A stretch of 6,180 nucleotides of DNA from Planctomycetota bacterium (GTDB lineage Bacteria; Planctomycetota; Phycisphaerae; Phycisphaerales; Phycisphaeraceae): contig JAJUHR010000115.1 of the NCBI GenBank assembly GCA_029267795.1, forward strand, positions 1 through 6,180, written 5' to 3'. Positions 5,759-6,180 of this stretch are shown in pieces (position 1 is the first letter of the stretch; every line of letters begins with the position of its first letter). Under the pieces are notes generated by a model, which was given only the letters and a program-made list of their open reading frames with translations, did no database searches and had not been told where the DNA came from. A program made the translations under genes and the position numbers.

Positions 5759-6007
5759 ATGGCGCATAAAAAGGGACAGGGCAGCACGAAAAACGGTCGC
5801 GACTCGAACCCGCAGTACCGGGGGATCAAAATCTTCGGGGGGCAGGTGGCTCGGGCGGGCAGCATCATTGTGCGCCAATGTGGGACGCCCTTTAAACCGG
5901 GGTACGGCGTAGGGATCGGTAAGGACCACACCCTGTTCGCGCTGGAAACCGGGGTGGTTGAGTTCCAAGGTCGCCGGGTGCACGTCCGACCTGGGCAGGA
6001 TTCGTAA
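5759..6007 (+). CDS. rpmA: Large-subunit ribosomal protein L27 (bL27)
   Basis: An 82-residue basic protein of the 50S subunit whose N-terminal tail reaches toward the peptidyl transferase centre. It opens with MAHKKGQGSTKNGRDS and continues with the family core: GIKIFGGQ at 22-29, AGSIIVRQ-x-GT at 33-43 and PGYGVGIGKDHTLFAL near 47-62. ATG 5759 is chosen because bL27 typically starts MAHKKG and GAGGG at 5749-5753 sits five bases before it; a longer frame from TTG 5720 would add 13 residues unlike the family. There is no Firmicutes-type cleaved prepeptide. rplU (L21), normally just upstream, is absent: the 189 bases back to pdxJ are too short for it. obg follows on the same strand after 131 bases, the usual order. 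Identification is secure. Confidence 0.97.
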   Translation: MAHKKGQGSTKNGRDSNPQYRGIKIFGGQVARAGSIIVRQCGTPFKPGYGVGIGKDHTLFALETGVVEFQGRRVHVRPGQDS

Positions 6008-6127
6008 AGGCCTTGCGGAGTCTGCCCAAAGTTTGAGGGTATTTTGTACCGGTTTGCCCGTGCGGCTTCACCGGCCTCCGTGGCCGATGTGAGCAAGGAG
6101 GCTGCGCACGCTGCGGGGTGGCTGCGG

Positions 6128-6133
6128 TAGGAG
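6128..6133 (+). promoter_or_regulatory. Ribosome binding site of obg
   Basis: TAGGAG at 6128-6133 lies five bases before GTG 6139. It supports that start over the in-frame GTG at 6118. A stronger-looking AAGGAGG at 6095-6101 is too far from either start to serve them directly. Confidence 0.65.
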
Positions 6134-6138
6134 CGGCG

Positions 6139-6180
6139 GTGTTTGTCGATCGTGCCAGTATTGTGGTTCGCAGTGGCAAA
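6139..6180 (+). CDS. obg: GTPase Obg (CgtA), N-terminal fragment
   Basis: Fourteen codons lie in the window, reading MFVDRASIVVRSGK from a GTG start, and the frame runs off the right edge. Obg proteins begin with F-V/I-D-x-A/V followed by a short strand and then G-K-G-G-x-G, so this matches the very start of the glycine-rich Obg fold; the GTPase domain would lie beyond base 6180. Obg is a ribosome-associated GTPase acting in late 50S assembly and growth control. Its place just after rpmA is the usual bacterial order and strengthens the call. The 131-base gap after rpmA shows no clear terminator, so the two genes are probably co-transcribed. Confidence is good despite the short length, because sequence and position agree. 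Confidence 0.85.
   Translation, partial: MFVDRASIVVRSGK

Noticed and set aside
6072..6086. Hairpin CGGCC/GGCCG between rpmA and obg
   Set aside because: It has only five pairs and no following T run, and such stems are common in GC-rich DNA.

Overview
The window is a GC-rich stretch of bacterial chromosome with mostly housekeeping genes. The closest fit I can suggest is a planctomycete, possibly of the Phycisphaerae. This rests on overall gene style and base composition: a large orphan secretin with TPR repeats, scattered biosynthetic genes, and high GC in third codon positions. No rRNA gene or other marker is present to prove it.

Layout: positions 1-117 are the last 38 codons of a plus-strand gene that looks like a UvrD/PcrA-type DNA helicase. 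It is followed 40 bases later by trpF (158-847, +). Then comes a 237-base gene-free stretch holding two tandem hairpins with almost the same loop (889-959) and a terminator-like hairpin (1008-1030) that serves the opposite strand. A 1053-residue secretin with an N-terminal TPR region fills 1085-4246 on the minus strand, and pdxJ (4799-5569) lies upstream of it on the same strand. The 552 bases between them (4247-4798) carry no convincing gene but do hold a nested inverted-repeat element (4610-4774). A divergent promoter region (5570-5758) separates pdxJ from rpmA (ribosomal protein L27, 5759-6007, +). The first 14 codons of obg follow at 6139-6180 (+).

How the genes work together: rpmA and obg form the usual ribosomal protein/ribosome-assembly GTPase pair, but rplU (L21), normally just upstream of rpmA, is not there. 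trpF (tryptophan synthesis) and pdxJ (vitamin B6 synthesis) stand apart from other genes of their pathways. The secretin has no recognisable secretion or pilus partner inside the window.

I see no CRISPR array, defence system, transposase gene, tRNA or rRNA. The least explained signals are the two intergenic structured repeats: a tandem hairpin pair with compensatory stem changes after trpF, and the nested inverted-repeat element between pdxJ and the secretin gene.
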